A DNA stretch of 64,000 nt from UBA7328 sp965247965 (GCA_965247965.1 OZ252053.1:3596001-3660000), one strand, 5' to 3'; positions 34,983 through 44,328 are shown, counted from the first letter of the stretch. Numbers and translations are program-made. The notes: a model not told the origin generated them from the sequence alone.

Positions 34983-35210
34983 CGACCTACGGTTGACGGT
35001 AGACGGCCAACGGCTACGTGAACATTTCAAAAAGCAATTAATGATCAATTATAAATCAAGCACAAGGTTTATGCACCACACGCTTATCAAAATCACCGGG
35101 GGAATAATCTGTGAAATCTGTGGCGACCAGTTTGCCGCAAGGCAAACAAAAATGTACAGCGCTGATTTTTTTGATTATTATTTGATTTTGAAATACAATA
35201 TTTTTGCAAA
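34983..35210. other. Intergenic spacer with degenerate repeats
   Basis: Begins with a GACGG/GACGGT-like low-complexity stretch (34984-35018) and ends with AATCTGTGAAATCTGTGGC (35106-35124), similar to an arm of the inverted repeat at 24.6 kb. No credible gene was seen. Confidence 0.4.
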
Positions 35211-36218
35211 ATGATTAAGACAGATATACTGATAATTGGCGCAGGGCCGTGCGGGCTGTTCACTGTATTCGAAGCAGGGCTTTTGAAGTTGAAATGCCAT
35301 TTGATTGATGTGCTTCCCAAGCCCGGAGGGCAATTGACGGAGATCTATCCGAAAAAGCCGATCTACGATATTCCCGGTTGTCCGAGTATATTGGCAGGAG
35401 AACTGGTCGATAACCTTATAGAACAAGTAAAACCTTTCAAGCCCGGATTTACCTTAGGCGAGCGTGCAGAGATGGTTGAAAAAGTCGAAAAAAAACTATA
35501 TCGTGTTACCACGAACAAGGGAACCCAGATCGAAGCACCTGTAATTGCCATAGCCGGTGGACTAGGTTGCTTCGAGCCACGCAAGCCTCCCATCGAAGGC
35601 CTCGACCAATACGAGGAAAAGGGTGTGGACTATATGGTGAAGGATCCCGAAAAGTTTCGGGATAAAAAATTATTGATTGCCGGGGGAGGAGATTCAGCTT
35701 TAGATTGGACAATTGAACTTTCGGATATAGCCGAAGAAGTCACTTTGATCCACAGAAGGACGGCATTCCGAGGTGCATTGGATTCGGTGGAAAAAGTAGT
35801 GAGTCTCGCTGAATCCAAAAAAGTAAACCTGATTACAGAAGCTCAAGCAATAGGTGTTAATGGTAACGGAGTTCTCAAAGAGGTAGTCATAAAACAAAAA
35901 GACAAAGGCGAATTTTCTAAAAAGGTCGATCACTTCATTCCCCTTTTCGGGCTTACGCCAAAACTTGGCCCCATTGCCGATTGGGGCTTAAATATCTCGA
36001 AAAGCGCAATTGAAGTAGATACTCTTGATTACAGTACAAGTGCGCCCGGCATTTATGCCATTGGTGATATCAACACTTATCCCGGCAAACTGAAGCTCAT
36101 CTTGTGTGGATTTCACGAGGCGACGCTTATGGTACAAAGTGTATTTAAATATATCTACCCCGATCAAAAGTTGAGTTTTAAATATACTACCGTCACCGGA
36201 GTGCCCGGTTTCGAGTAA
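35211..36218 (+). CDS. Ferredoxin-NADP+ reductase, thioredoxin-reductase-like type
   Basis: 335 residues with two Rossmann motifs: FAD-binding IIGAGPCGLFTVFEAG and NADP-binding LLIAGGGDSALDWTIEL. It has the GGQLTEIYPKKPIYDIPG segment typical of the TrxR-like FNR family and a C-terminal APGIYAIGDINTYPGKLKLILCGFHEA. The redox CxxC of thioredoxin reductase is absent. It transfers electrons between NADPH and ferredoxin; the next gene is a ferredoxin and the upstream operon has a ferredoxin-type sulfite reductase without a CysJ flavoprotein. Confidence 0.88.
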   Translation: MIKTDILIIGAGPCGLFTVFEAGLLKLKCHLIDVLPKPGGQLTEIYPKKPIYDIPGCPSILAGELVDNLIEQVKPFKPGFTLGERAEMVEKVEKKLYRVTTNKGTQIEAPVIAIAGGLGCFEPRKPPIEGLDQYEEKGVDYMVKDPEKFRDKKLLIAGGGDSALDWTIELSDIAEEVTLIHRRTAFRGALDSVEKVVSLAESKKVNLITEAQAIGVNGNGVLKEVVIKQKDKGEFSKKVDHFIPLFGLTPKLGPIADWGLNISKSAIEVDTLDYSTSAPGIYAIGDINTYPGKLKLILCGFHEATLMVQSVFKYIYPDQKLSFKYTTVTGVPGFE

Positions 36219-36249
36219 TTAATATCGAAAAAAGCAAATTTGATGATAG

Positions 36250-36274
36250 GGGTTCTGCCATTGCGGCGGAACCC
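36250..36274 (+). terminator. Hairpin between ferredoxin reductase and ferredoxin genes
   Basis: A 10-bp stem (36250-36259 with 36265-36274, one G-U pair, 5-base loop) is followed by a T-rich but interrupted tail. It may be a partial terminator reducing transcription into the ferredoxin gene. Confidence 0.5.
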
Positions 36275-36302
36275 TTAATTGTTTAATGCATTATTGCAGA
36301 TA

Positions 36303-36629
36303 ATGGATAACCTTATAGATATCACAGTAATAGATCGGGAGGGCGAGGAACACCAATTCGAAGCGCCCACAGATATGAATATGAACCTTATGGAAGTCTG
36401 CAAGTCCTACGCACTACCCGTTGAAGGCACCTGTGGAGGAATGGCATTGTGCGCATCATGTCATGTATACGTTCATTCTGACCACGAATTGCAAGATCCT
36501 TCGGAAGATGAAGAAGATATGCTTGACCAGGCTTTTTTTGTTGAAAGTAATAGTCGTCTCAGTTGCCAAATCAGGATGCACAACGATCTGGAAGGCCTCA
36601 AAGTGGAATTAGCTCCCCAATCGGAGTGA
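36303..36629 (+). CDS. 2Fe-2S ferredoxin, adrenodoxin type
   Basis: About 108 residues. Cluster ligands are visible as C-x5-C-x2-C (GTCGGMALCASCH) plus a fourth Cys in RLSCQI, with the acidic DPSEDEEDMLD helix used by adrenodoxin-type proteins to dock reductases. The ATG at 36303 is chosen over an upstream non-ATG start. It is the likely partner of the adjacent reductase; supply of electrons to sulfite reductase is inferred from location. Confidence 0.9.
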   Translation: MDNLIDITVIDREGEEHQFEAPTDMNMNLMEVCKSYALPVEGTCGGMALCASCHVYVHSDHELQDPSEDEEDMLDQAFFVESNSRLSCQIRMHNDLEGLKVELAPQSE

Positions 36630-36725
36630 TAGGTAATGGTTAGTTTTAGAATGAAAATTTGCCGAAAGGCACATTGCTTTTGTATTTTAATGCGTTAAGC
36701 ATAATACGATACAGTCTCAGTGTGT

Positions 36726-37952
36726 ATGGCAAGACCGATACCCATCGTCATTTTCTTATTCTTCAGTGGTATATGCCTATCTCAAAATGAGGAGATTTTT
36801 CTCAATAATCCGTCGTTTGAAGATATGCCTCATCAGGGTGGAGGCCCATTTGATATAGGAATAAGAGGATGGTACGACTGTGGGGCTATACAATTTCCTG
36901 ATGAGACCCCACCCGACATACATCCCATCGATTTTTGGTTAGTTACTCATCCTCCTCAAGATGGGAATACCTATCTCGGCATGGTGATAAGAGACAATGA
37001 TTCCTGGGAATCCGTGTCTCAGAGACTTTCCAGGCCGCTCAAGGCGGGAATGTGCTATGAGATTTCGGCATACATGGCAAGATCTCTAAGATACCTGAGT
37101 GGATCAAAAGAATTGATGCAGAAGGAAAATAAGGCGGTTCTGGTAAATTATACCGAGCCCGCCGTATTGCGTATCTGGGGCGGTACTGGTGTCTGTGGTC
37201 GCCAGGAAATGCTAGTCGAATCGAATCCTGTCCGCACAAGAAATTGGCAGCAGTATACCTTCAAATTAGAACCTAACAGAGATTACAATTACATCACATT
37301 CGTAGCCTTTTACGAAGTGCCCGTGCTCTTCCCGTACAACGGCCATATCCTCCTTGACAATGTCTCTTCTATAGTGGAAATACCATGTGATGAATCGATT
37401 ACTATAGAAATACCAGAAGAGGAAGAAGTTCAACCATCAGGGCCCGCCACTCCGGCTGACGAAGCTCCTCGTAAGTCCAAAAACTCAAATAGTGATATTG
37501 CTTCTCCCACCTTAAGACAGACAATTACGCCTCTTCCACACAGCTCACCATCCAATCCACAAGGCGTATCCGGTCTCGGATATAAAAAGATCAAAAGAGG
37601 ACAGGTCATAAGAATAGAAAATCTCTACTTCGAAATGGACAAATCCATCCTTCTCGAAGAATCGCACCAGGAGCTCGACCTCATCCATAAATTTCTTGAC
37701 GATAATAACGGAGTGGTTGTTGAAATTGGGGGACATACCAATACAGTACCTAAGCAAGATTACTGCCTTGTCTTGTCCGAAAACAGGGCCAAAGCAGTTG
37801 CTGATTATTTAATTGAAAAGGGCATAGCCGAGCACAGAATCAAATACAAAGGCTATGGAAAATCCAGACCGATTATCTACGATGATAAATTTGATATGAA
37901 AGCCCGGAGAAAAAATCAACGGGTGGAGATTAGGATTTTGGAGCTGGGGTGA
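36726..37952 (+). CDS. OmpA-family outer-membrane/peptidoglycan-associated protein
   Basis: About 408 residues with a signal peptide (FLFFSGICLSQ). An N-terminal carbohydrate-binding-like beta-sandwich (~20-220; NPSFEDMPHQGGGPFDIGIRGWYDC...) is followed by a Pro/Ser-rich linker. The C-terminal OmpA domain (~290-405) holds FEMDKSILLEESHQELDLI, GGHTNTV and LSENRAKAVADYLIEKGIAEHRIKYKGYGKSRPI, the peptidoglycan-binding motif. Starting at ATG 36726 rather than GTG 36720. Confidence 0.87.
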   Translation: MARPIPIVIFLFFSGICLSQNEEIFLNNPSFEDMPHQGGGPFDIGIRGWYDCGAIQFPDETPPDIHPIDFWLVTHPPQDGNTYLGMVIRDNDSWESVSQRLSRPLKAGMCYEISAYMARSLRYLSGSKELMQKENKAVLVNYTEPAVLRIWGGTGVCGRQEMLVESNPVRTRNWQQYTFKLEPNRDYNYITFVAFYEVPVLFPYNGHILLDNVSSIVEIPCDESITIEIPEEEEVQPSGPATPADEAPRKSKNSNSDIASPTLRQTITPLPHSSPSNPQGVSGLGYKKIKRGQVIRIENLYFEMDKSILLEESHQELDLIHKFLDDNNGVVVEIGGHTNTVPKQDYCLVLSENRAKAVADYLIEKGIAEHRIKYKGYGKSRPIIYDDKFDMKARRKNQRVEIRILELG

Positions 37953-38076
37953 GTTAGTGTAGTGGTCGATTGGTTAATTAGGCTGCAAATCGGCTGATTT
38001 TTTCGTTGACACGAAATTTTTGAAATTGCCTGCTATCGAGTATCCCAAAATCGTATCTTGATCTCCAAAAAAAGAT

Positions 38077-38958
38077 ATGAAAAAGTTATTTCCACTCGGA
38101 ATTTTACTCTGCACATCGTCGTTCTTATTCGCACAAGATTTCAAAGATGTAGAGATAAAAACCATTCCCGTAAAGGACAACATCTACATGCTCATGGGAA
38201 TGGGAGGCAATATTGGTGTCCTTGGCGGAGAAGATGGTTTTATAATCGTCGACGATCAATTTGAACCGTTAGCTGATAAGATTAAAGCTGCTCTTGCGCA
38301 GATTGATGATCGGGAAGTGGTTTTTGCCATTAATACGCATTTTCACTACGATCATGCGGATGGGAATAAAGCATTTGGACGGGACGGCGCTTTAATTGTT
38401 GCTCATGAAAACGGACGGAAATATCATTTAAAAGACGAATTCATCGAGGTACCTGGATTTGATACTACATTTCAAGCCGCCTATCCTCAAGAGGCCTTAC
38501 CAAAAATTACTTTTAGAAAGAATATGAAACTTCATCTTAACGGTCAGACTATTCACATTTTCCATCCCGGAAACGCACATACCGATACCGATGTCATTGT
38601 CTATTTTGAGGAGTCCAATGTATTTCACATGGGCGACGTATTTGTTCGTTACGGCATTCCTTATGTCGACGAAGATCATGGAGGTTCGGTAAAGGGAATG
38701 ATAGCTGCCGCGAATAAAGTGATCGCAATGTCGAATCCAAATACGATTATTATTCCCGGTCATGGAGATTTGGCAAAGCGCCAGGATTTGATTGAGTTTC
38801 GAGATAAACTGCAGATTATTGTGGATAGAGTTGCGGTTGGTATTGACGACGGGAAAAGCCTTAGCGATATCATTGACACTAATCCGACGGAAGGTTTGGG
38901 TGGCATTATGGATAAGGCTTATTTTGCGTATTTGATATATGAGGAACTTGGACAGTAA
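38077..38958 (+). CDS. Secreted metallo-beta-lactamase-fold hydrolase
   Basis: 293 residues with a signal peptide (ILLCTSSFLFAQ). Zinc ligands are in INTHFHYDHADGN (HxHxDH), HPGNAHTDTDV (His), FHMGDVFV (Asp) and IIPGHGDL (His). The layout is of the MBL superfamily, which includes class B lactamases, lactonases and other hydrolases. The substrate cannot be told; no feature proves antibiotic resistance. Confidence 0.87.
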   Translation: MKKLFPLGILLCTSSFLFAQDFKDVEIKTIPVKDNIYMLMGMGGNIGVLGGEDGFIIVDDQFEPLADKIKAALAQIDDREVVFAINTHFHYDHADGNKAFGRDGALIVAHENGRKYHLKDEFIEVPGFDTTFQAAYPQEALPKITFRKNMKLHLNGQTIHIFHPGNAHTDTDVIVYFEESNVFHMGDVFVRYGIPYVDEDHGGSVKGMIAAANKVIAMSNPNTIIIPGHGDLAKRQDLIEFRDKLQIIVDRVAVGIDDGKSLSDIIDTNPTEGLGGIMDKAYFAYLIYEELGQ

Positions 38959-39042
38959 TAATAAATGAAATTGTTCACGGAAAGCGAGCCATTACTGCTA
39001 ATACGGCTTTGAGATTAGGGAAGTATTTTACCATGTCTCCTC

Positions 39043-39406
39043 AATTTCAGAACTCCTGACTTGGTGATGCCAAAGGCATCCCTTCGGGGTTGATTATCAG
39101 GCTGTTATAAATATTTGCCAACAAATTGAATTGTCGCAATACGACTTTGAAAACCACAACACCGTGCTAATGAATTACAGGAGGCGCAGAGCGTCAACCC
39201 CATTCGTAGAAATTTATTAAGTCCCTATGCCAAGGTGCATCGCACCGACACCCTTATTTTCCTATGGTGCCGTCGCTATGCGCCTTTCCGTTGATGTGAC
39301 ATACATTGCTACCAAGGGTGACTGCGCCATGCGCATCAGGTTAAAAAACATTTATCAGTTGAAAATATGACGACATCGAGATTTACGCCGGGTCAGGAGT
39401 TCTGAA
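39043..39406. repeat. Hairpin-rich element with terminal inverted repeats (MITE or structured RNA candidate)
   Basis: Perfect 15-bp terminal inverted repeats TTCAGAACTCCTGAC (39046-39060; complement 39392-39406) extend by six more positions if G-U pairing is allowed. Inside lie short perfect hairpins: GATGCC-AAA-GGCATC (39066-39080), CCC-TTCG-GGG (39080-39089), GGTGC-ATC-GCACC (39234-39246), TGCGC-CAT-GCGCA (39323-39335), and long-range pairs GGGGTTGA/TCAACCCC and AGGCGCA/TGCGCCT. No coding frame crosses it. The rest of the 550-base gap (38959-39508) holds nothing recognisable. Confidence 0.6.
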
Positions 39407-39508
39407 TTTTGGATTAATTTGCAATCACATTTTGATTTGGAAGTCGAGGTCGATAATATTTCTGGCGAACTGGAAACCCAAGTAAAGGTGTACTCTAAGA
39501 ATTCATAG

Positions 39509-40750
39509 TCACACGTCCGAAATCACAAAGCCTAATTTTTTCAAATCTTCCCAAAATCCGGGATAAGATTTACTGACCACGTCGGCGTTTTCGATCTCTA
39601 TATAGTGCAAAAGCGCTAATGGAGCAAAGGCCATGGCCATCCGGTGATCCTTATATGTTTCGAATCTTGGCATATTATCAAAGCTGCATTTTCGGTCAAT
39701 TCTATAATATTCCTGCCCATTTTCAATTCTATCCAATTCAAAATTGCCTTTGACTTTTGCCAATTCATCCTGAAGAGCAGCGATTCGATCAGTCTCTTTG
39801 ATCTTTAAAGTTTTGAGACCAGTGAATGAAGCATTCACGCCAAGTCCTGAACACATTACAGCAATCGTCTGGGCTAAATCGGGCTGATTGATAAAATCGT
39901 AAAAAAAGCGCTCCGAAGGAGTTGTTTGCTTGGTAATAAAGAGCCTGCCATCTATAAACTGACTTTCTATACCAAAAAGATAAGCAATATCCTTCACCTT
40001 AGCATCTCCTTGAATGCTGTCAATAAATAGGCCTTCAAGAGAAATCTCAGCTTTTTCGGCCAATGCAGCGATCGAATAATAATAAGAAGCGGCTGACCAG
40101 TCTGCCTCTACCACATAATCTTTTGGAACATAGTCCTGATTTTTTACGCTTATCCTTCCGCCTTCCCTGTGACAATGAATTCCGAATTCGCTTAAGGTAC
40201 TCAAAGTCATGTTGAGATATGGTTCGGAGACCAATTTGCCCTTTAAATTAATTGCTAATCCGTGTGGAAGAGTAGGCGCTATGAGGAGAAGCGCTGTAAT
40301 ATATTGGCTGCTGATGTCCGCCTTTACGGCAATAGAATCATTATAATTTTTTGCATCGAAAGAATGAATCCTAAGCGGTGGATGACCTTCCTTTTCTAAA
40401 TAATCAATACGGGCGCCAAGGTTTCCCAAAGCATCTACAAGCGAGCCAATGGGCCTTTCCTTCATGCGCTCAGAACCAGTAAGAATCTGCTCTCCTTTTT
40501 GCACAGCAAGATAAGCAGTCATAAAACGATAAGTAGTTCCCGCATGATGACAGTCAAGGACTTCATGATCTGCATCTAACAAATGTTCTAATGTCTTGGT
40601 ATCATCGCTTGTTGACAGATGGTTTATTATAAAAGGCTTATTGCATAAAGCCCTGATAATCAGCACTCTATTACTTATGCTTTTCGAGCCGTCCAGGCGG
40701 ATTGTTCCATTTATTTTTTTTGTTGGGTGGCTCAATTGAATGGTACTCAT
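39509..40750 (-). CDS. aroA: 3-phosphoshikimate 1-carboxyvinyltransferase (EPSP synthase)
   Basis: 413 residues. LDGSKSISNRVLIIRALC is the N-terminal substrate loop, HHAGTTYRFMTAYLA follows, RMKERPIGSLVDALGNLGA is the phosphoenolpyruvate-site motif, and ETYKDHRMAMAFAPLAL closes the C-terminal domain. It catalyses the sixth shikimate-pathway step. One base separates it from the osmC-like gene, and aroB lies 2.4 kb away on the opposite strand. Confidence 0.95.
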   Translation of the reverse strand: MSTIQLSHPTKKINGTIRLDGSKSISNRVLIIRALCNKPFIINHLSTSDDTKTLEHLLDADHEVLDCHHAGTTYRFMTAYLAVQKGEQILTGSERMKERPIGSLVDALGNLGARIDYLEKEGHPPLRIHSFDAKNYNDSIAVKADISSQYITALLLIAPTLPHGLAINLKGKLVSEPYLNMTLSTLSEFGIHCHREGGRISVKNQDYVPKDYVVEADWSAASYYYSIAALAEKAEISLEGLFIDSIQGDAKVKDIAYLFGIESQFIDGRLFITKQTTPSERFFYDFINQPDLAQTIAVMCSGLGVNASFTGLKTLKIKETDRIAALQDELAKVKGNFELDRIENGQEYYRIDRKCSFDNMPRFETYKDHRMAMAFAPLALLHYIEIENADVVSKSYPGFWEDLKKLGFVISDV

Positions 40751-41161
40751 CTATTTCTTTGCCCAGACAAATTGAAGAGAAACTTTGAGATCGGGACTAA
40801 TACTTCTACAGACAGGGCACCCTTTGGCAGCTTCTTCCAGGATGGCCCTTTGCTCTTTGGAAAATTGTTTTTCAGGCATTTCGAGATTGATATTGACCTT
40901 TGCAATCCGACGCGGATTAGAGATCATAATTTTCTCTACGTGTGCGGTGGCGCCTTCCATATCGATGTTGTTATCTCGTGCCTTTATTCCCATTATGGTG
41001 ATCATACACGATGCCAATGATGTTGCAAGCATATCTGTTGGTGAGAAAGATTCGCCTTTTCCCTGATTGTCGGTAGGGGCGTCTGTTATCAGTTCGATGC
41101 CCGATTTGAGGTGTGTCGCCTTGGTGCGCAAGGCGCCCAAATATTGTACTTCAGAAGTCAT
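40751..41161 (-). CDS. OsmC-family protein
   Basis: 136 residues of the OsmC/Ohr fold. The two redox cysteines appear in LATSLASCMITIMGIKARDN and AAKGCPVCRSISPD. LKSGIELITDAPTDNQGKGESFSPTDM matches the N-terminal strands. Likely a thiol-dependent peroxidase handling organic hydroperoxides or a related reductant. It sits two bases from phoH upstream and next to aroA downstream, so the three are probably one transcript. Confidence 0.88.
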   Translation of the reverse strand: MTSEVQYLGALRTKATHLKSGIELITDAPTDNQGKGESFSPTDMLATSLASCMITIMGIKARDNNIDMEGATAHVEKIMISNPRRIAKVNINLEMPEKQFSKEQRAILEEAAKGCPVCRSISPDLKVSLQFVWAKK

Positions 41162-41163
41162 TA

Positions 41164-42183
41164 TTAGTCTTTTTTCACTTCGGTTTGATCAGAATCTTCA
41201 TTGTCCTTTTTGCTCCTGTGTAGTTGCTCTTTGGATGCTTTATCGTAGGCCCTTATTATCGATTTGACCAATCGATGTCGAACTACATCATCCGAATTGA
41301 GATAGACCGTATATATGCCTTCAATATCGTCTAGAATATCGACTGCCCTTCTTAATCCCGATTGTTGATTTCGAGGTAAATCCACCTGACTCAGATCGCC
41401 TGTAACAATGCACTTCGCAGAAGGGCCCAGCCTCGTCAAAAACATTTTCAACTGAAGAACGGTCGAATTTTGAGCCTCGTCCAGGATAATAAATGCATTG
41501 TCCAAAGTACGACCCCGCATAAATGCCAAAGGAGCAATTTCGATGATGCGATTAGTCATAAAATGATTGAGCTTGTCCAAAGGCAGCATATCGTCAAGTG
41601 CGTCGTACAATGGCCTGAGATAGGGATCGATTTTCTCTTTGAGATCACCCGGAAGAAAACCGAGGCTTTCACCAGCTTCGACAGCTGGGCGAGTAAGTAC
41701 TATTTTTTTGACCAATTTATTTTTTAATGCCCTTACGGCCAATGCCACGGCCGTGTATGTTTTCCCTGTACCTGCCGGCCCGATAGCAAAGACAACATCA
41801 TTATCTTCAGAGCGTTCGACCATTTTCTTTTGATTCCTGGTTCTCGCTTTAATGGGTTTGCCCGATCGCCCGAAAACGATCACGTTCGACATATCCTTAC
41901 CATTTTCGACACTGCCGTTTTCAAAAGGATTATCATCATTTACCAAATCCAAAACCTGGTTTTTACTCAATTGATTTTGTTCTTTAAGCAGACGCATCAT
42001 GAGTTCGATTTTGGATTTTACTTTTTGTGTGCGTTTTTTTTCGCCAACAATTTTCAGCTTGGTGCCTCGCGACGTAATAGCTACATCGGGGTATGCTTCT
42101 TTGATGATCTTAAGTTTGACATCTTTTGCTCCATAAAGTTCTATCGGATCGAATCCGTTGATGGACAGAATGACTTCGCTCAA
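41164..42183 (-). CDS. phoH: PhoH-family ATPase
   Basis: 339 residues with an N-terminal KH-like region (~1-90) and an ATPase domain: Walker A GPAGTGKTYTAVALAVRAL, GESLGFLPGDLKEKIDPYLRPLYDAL, Walker B FIILDEAQNSTVLQLKMFLTRLG, and TGDLSQVDLPRNQQSGL. PhoH-like proteins are cytoplasmic ATPases with RNA-linked roles, close to PhoH2/YbeZ. Confidence 0.93.
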   Translation of the reverse strand: MSEVILSINGFDPIELYGAKDVKLKIIKEAYPDVAITSRGTKLKIVGEKKRTQKVKSKIELMMRLLKEQNQLSKNQVLDLVNDDNPFENGSVENGKDMSNVIVFGRSGKPIKARTRNQKKMVERSEDNDVVFAIGPAGTGKTYTAVALAVRALKNKLVKKIVLTRPAVEAGESLGFLPGDLKEKIDPYLRPLYDALDDMLPLDKLNHFMTNRIIEIAPLAFMRGRTLDNAFIILDEAQNSTVLQLKMFLTRLGPSAKCIVTGDLSQVDLPRNQQSGLRRAVDILDDIEGIYTVYLNSDDVVRHRLVKSIIRAYDKASKEQLHRSKKDNEDSDQTEVKKD

Positions 42184-42383
42184 TATAGTTGTAGTTTTTG
42201 TTGTAGGACAAAGTTATGACCTTTTCGGAAGTAATTTTGGACTTGCATTTCAGAGGTTCATTTAATCATCGATTCTTCATTTCATATTCTGTTATTACTA
42301 CCATATTTCTAAATGACGCGCAATACATACATTATAATAATCAATAATATATAATTAATAATTATTCAGCCTATTTTTGACCA

Positions 42384-43166
42384 ATGCGAATGATCGCACT
42401 TTATACTGACTTTGGTAACAAAGATATCTATGCTGGCATCTTAAAGGCATCTCTTCTTTCTTTGTTGCCTGAAAACAAGGTGATCGATATGAGTCACAAC
42501 ATCGACAAACACGACATTGTACAAGGAGCTATGTTTATCAAAAATTCTTATTCTTTCTTGAACAATGGCAGTATCCATGTCGCAGTCATCAATTCATTCT
42601 ACAGCAAAAACGTGGAATACATTTTTTTCAAAGAGCGCGAACATTTTTTTATCGGTCCTAATAATGGCCTGTATTCATTAGTCTTTCCCGAACTCGATGA
42701 GAGTAAAATTAAGGTCATTCAGCCTGAAGATCAATTCGACCGAACACCCTCTTTTGCCAGCTTGATGAGTGAATTGGGGAATCTCATTTTTGCCATTTCC
42801 AAAGAGCATATTGACGACTATCCGCGTGTGCAAGAATTTAATCATCGTCTGAATCTCAAACCGGTAATTACTGCAGATCAGATCAGGGCTTCGATTATCC
42901 ATATTGACAACTATGGAAATGCTATTACCAATCTTGATAAAAACACTTTCGAAAATGCATGTAAAGGCAGAAGATTCAACCTATACTTTCAAAGAAATGA
43001 TCCCTTGCAAAAAATTATGAACAATTACGGAGATGTTGGAGTCGGCGAAGTGCTTTCTTTTTTTAATTCTTCATCACTCTTAGAATTAGCTGTCAATCTC
43101 GGAAATGTTAGTGATCTTTTCGATCTGAAGATTAACGAAACCATCCAAATCGATTTCTATGGGTAA
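42384..43166 (+). CDS. SAM hydroxide adenosyltransferase (DUF62 family)
   Basis: 260 residues. The N-terminal IALYTDFGNKDIYAGILKA and IDMSHNIDKHDIVQGAMFIKNSYSFLNNGSIHVAVI, with FFIGPNNGLYSLV, match the DUF62/fluorinase-like family. The enzyme splits S-adenosylmethionine with water-derived hydroxide to adenosine and methionine. IIHIDNYGNAITNL lies at the C-terminal domain boundary. It precedes aroB by 12 bases and is likely co-transcribed. The 200 bases before it are AT-rich with no gene. Confidence 0.9.
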   Translation: MRMIALYTDFGNKDIYAGILKASLLSLLPENKVIDMSHNIDKHDIVQGAMFIKNSYSFLNNGSIHVAVINSFYSKNVEYIFFKEREHFFIGPNNGLYSLVFPELDESKIKVIQPEDQFDRTPSFASLMSELGNLIFAISKEHIDDYPRVQEFNHRLNLKPVITADQIRASIIHIDNYGNAITNLDKNTFENACKGRRFNLYFQRNDPLQKIMNNYGDVGVGEVLSFFNSSSLLELAVNLGNVSDLFDLKINETIQIDFYG

Positions 43167-43181
43167 GAAAGGCGAAAAATG

Positions 43182-44231
43182 ATGAAACTGAAGTTATCGG
43201 ATTACTCTATAGTTTTTGGCAATGTTGCAAAATTAGTTGCTGATTATCTGGCTAACTCTAATTATTCTTCCATCAATGTGCTCATAGATGATAATACGGC
43301 CAAATATTGCCTCCCAAAACTGAAGGAAGCGCTGAATGACTTTAATCAAATCAAGATCTTTGCCGGTGAGCAAAACAAGACCATCAATACCTGCCAATCG
43401 ATCTGGACTCAATTGCAAAAATTCAAAGTTGATCGCCACGCCTTGATGATCAATCTGGGCGGTGGAGTGATCTGTGATATGGGTGGATTCGCCGCTTCTA
43501 CGTATATGCGGGGTATTGATTTTTTGCAATTTCCTACTACACTTCTTTCGCAAGTGGATGCCTCTTTTGGTGGGAAATTGGGTGTGGATTTTCGAGGTTA
43601 TAAGAATTTTGTTGGTTTGTTTCGCAATCCTCGCCTCGTTATTATTGATTCTTCTTTTCTGAATACATTACCGGAAGAAGAATTGAGAAGCGGTTATGCA
43701 GAAATGATTAAACATGCGTTGATACGGGATAAATCACTATGGCAGAAGTATATACATAAAAAAGATTGGAAAGAAAATCTGAGCAATCAGGAAATCTACG
43801 ATTCGGTAAAAATCAAGAAGGAAGTTGTAGTGGAAGATCCTTACGAACAAGGTCTTAGAAAAATTTTGAATTTTGGGCACACATTGGGCCATGGCATAGA
43901 ATCTTATTCATTTAATACCGATGCGCCATTGCTTCATGGATATGCCGTCGCAATTGGAATGATAGGCGAAGCATTTCTATCACACAAATTGTTAGGCGTC
44001 AACAATCATGATTTAAATGAAATAAAGGAATATCTCGTTTCGATCTATCAACCGACTACAGATATCCTTAACAATAAAAAGGAAATTTTAGAAAAAATAA
44101 GACTGGATAAAAAGAATAATAAAGGTAAGATATTTTTTTCTTTACTGGACCAGATTGGTGATTGTACATACGATGTGGAGGTATCTGATAATTTGATTTT
44201 GGAAAGCATGAAGTATATCAGTAAAGCATGA
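43182..44231 (+). CDS. aroB: 3-dehydroquinate synthase
   Basis: 349-350 residues. The NAD- and metal-binding signature INLGGGVICDMGGFAASTYMRGIDFLQFPTTLLSQVDASFGGKLGVDF is intact, with RSGYAEMIKHALI and the zinc-ligand histidines in LNFGHTLGHGIES and LLHGYAVAIGM. It makes dehydroquinate from DAHP, the second shikimate step. Either of two adjacent ATG codons (43179, 43182) can serve as start. Confidence 0.95.
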   Translation: MKLKLSDYSIVFGNVAKLVADYLANSNYSSINVLIDDNTAKYCLPKLKEALNDFNQIKIFAGEQNKTINTCQSIWTQLQKFKVDRHALMINLGGGVICDMGGFAASTYMRGIDFLQFPTTLLSQVDASFGGKLGVDFRGYKNFVGLFRNPRLVIIDSSFLNTLPEEELRSGYAEMIKHALIRDKSLWQKYIHKKDWKENLSNQEIYDSVKIKKEVVVEDPYEQGLRKILNFGHTLGHGIESYSFNTDAPLLHGYAVAIGMIGEAFLSHKLLGVNNHDLNEIKEYLVSIYQPTTDILNNKKEILEKIRLDKKNNKGKIFFSLLDQIGDCTYDVEVSDNLILESMKYISKA

Positions 44232-44328
44232 ATTTTAAAAAATTTTTGGCTTTTCGAAAAGTCTCTATAGAGGAGACCTAAAATTGAGCTTGAACTTTAT
44301 TAGTACCTTTATTCGAATCCCATAAAGA

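Noticed and set aside
34993..35214. 73-codon frame between cysH and the ferredoxin reductase gene
   Set aside because: It runs through low-complexity and repeat-like sequence and overlaps the reductase start; likely spurious.
38077..38958. Carbapenemase-type resistance gene
   Set aside because: Only the general metallo-beta-lactamase fold motifs are visible; the superfamily is functionally broad and nothing here specifies antibiotic hydrolysis.
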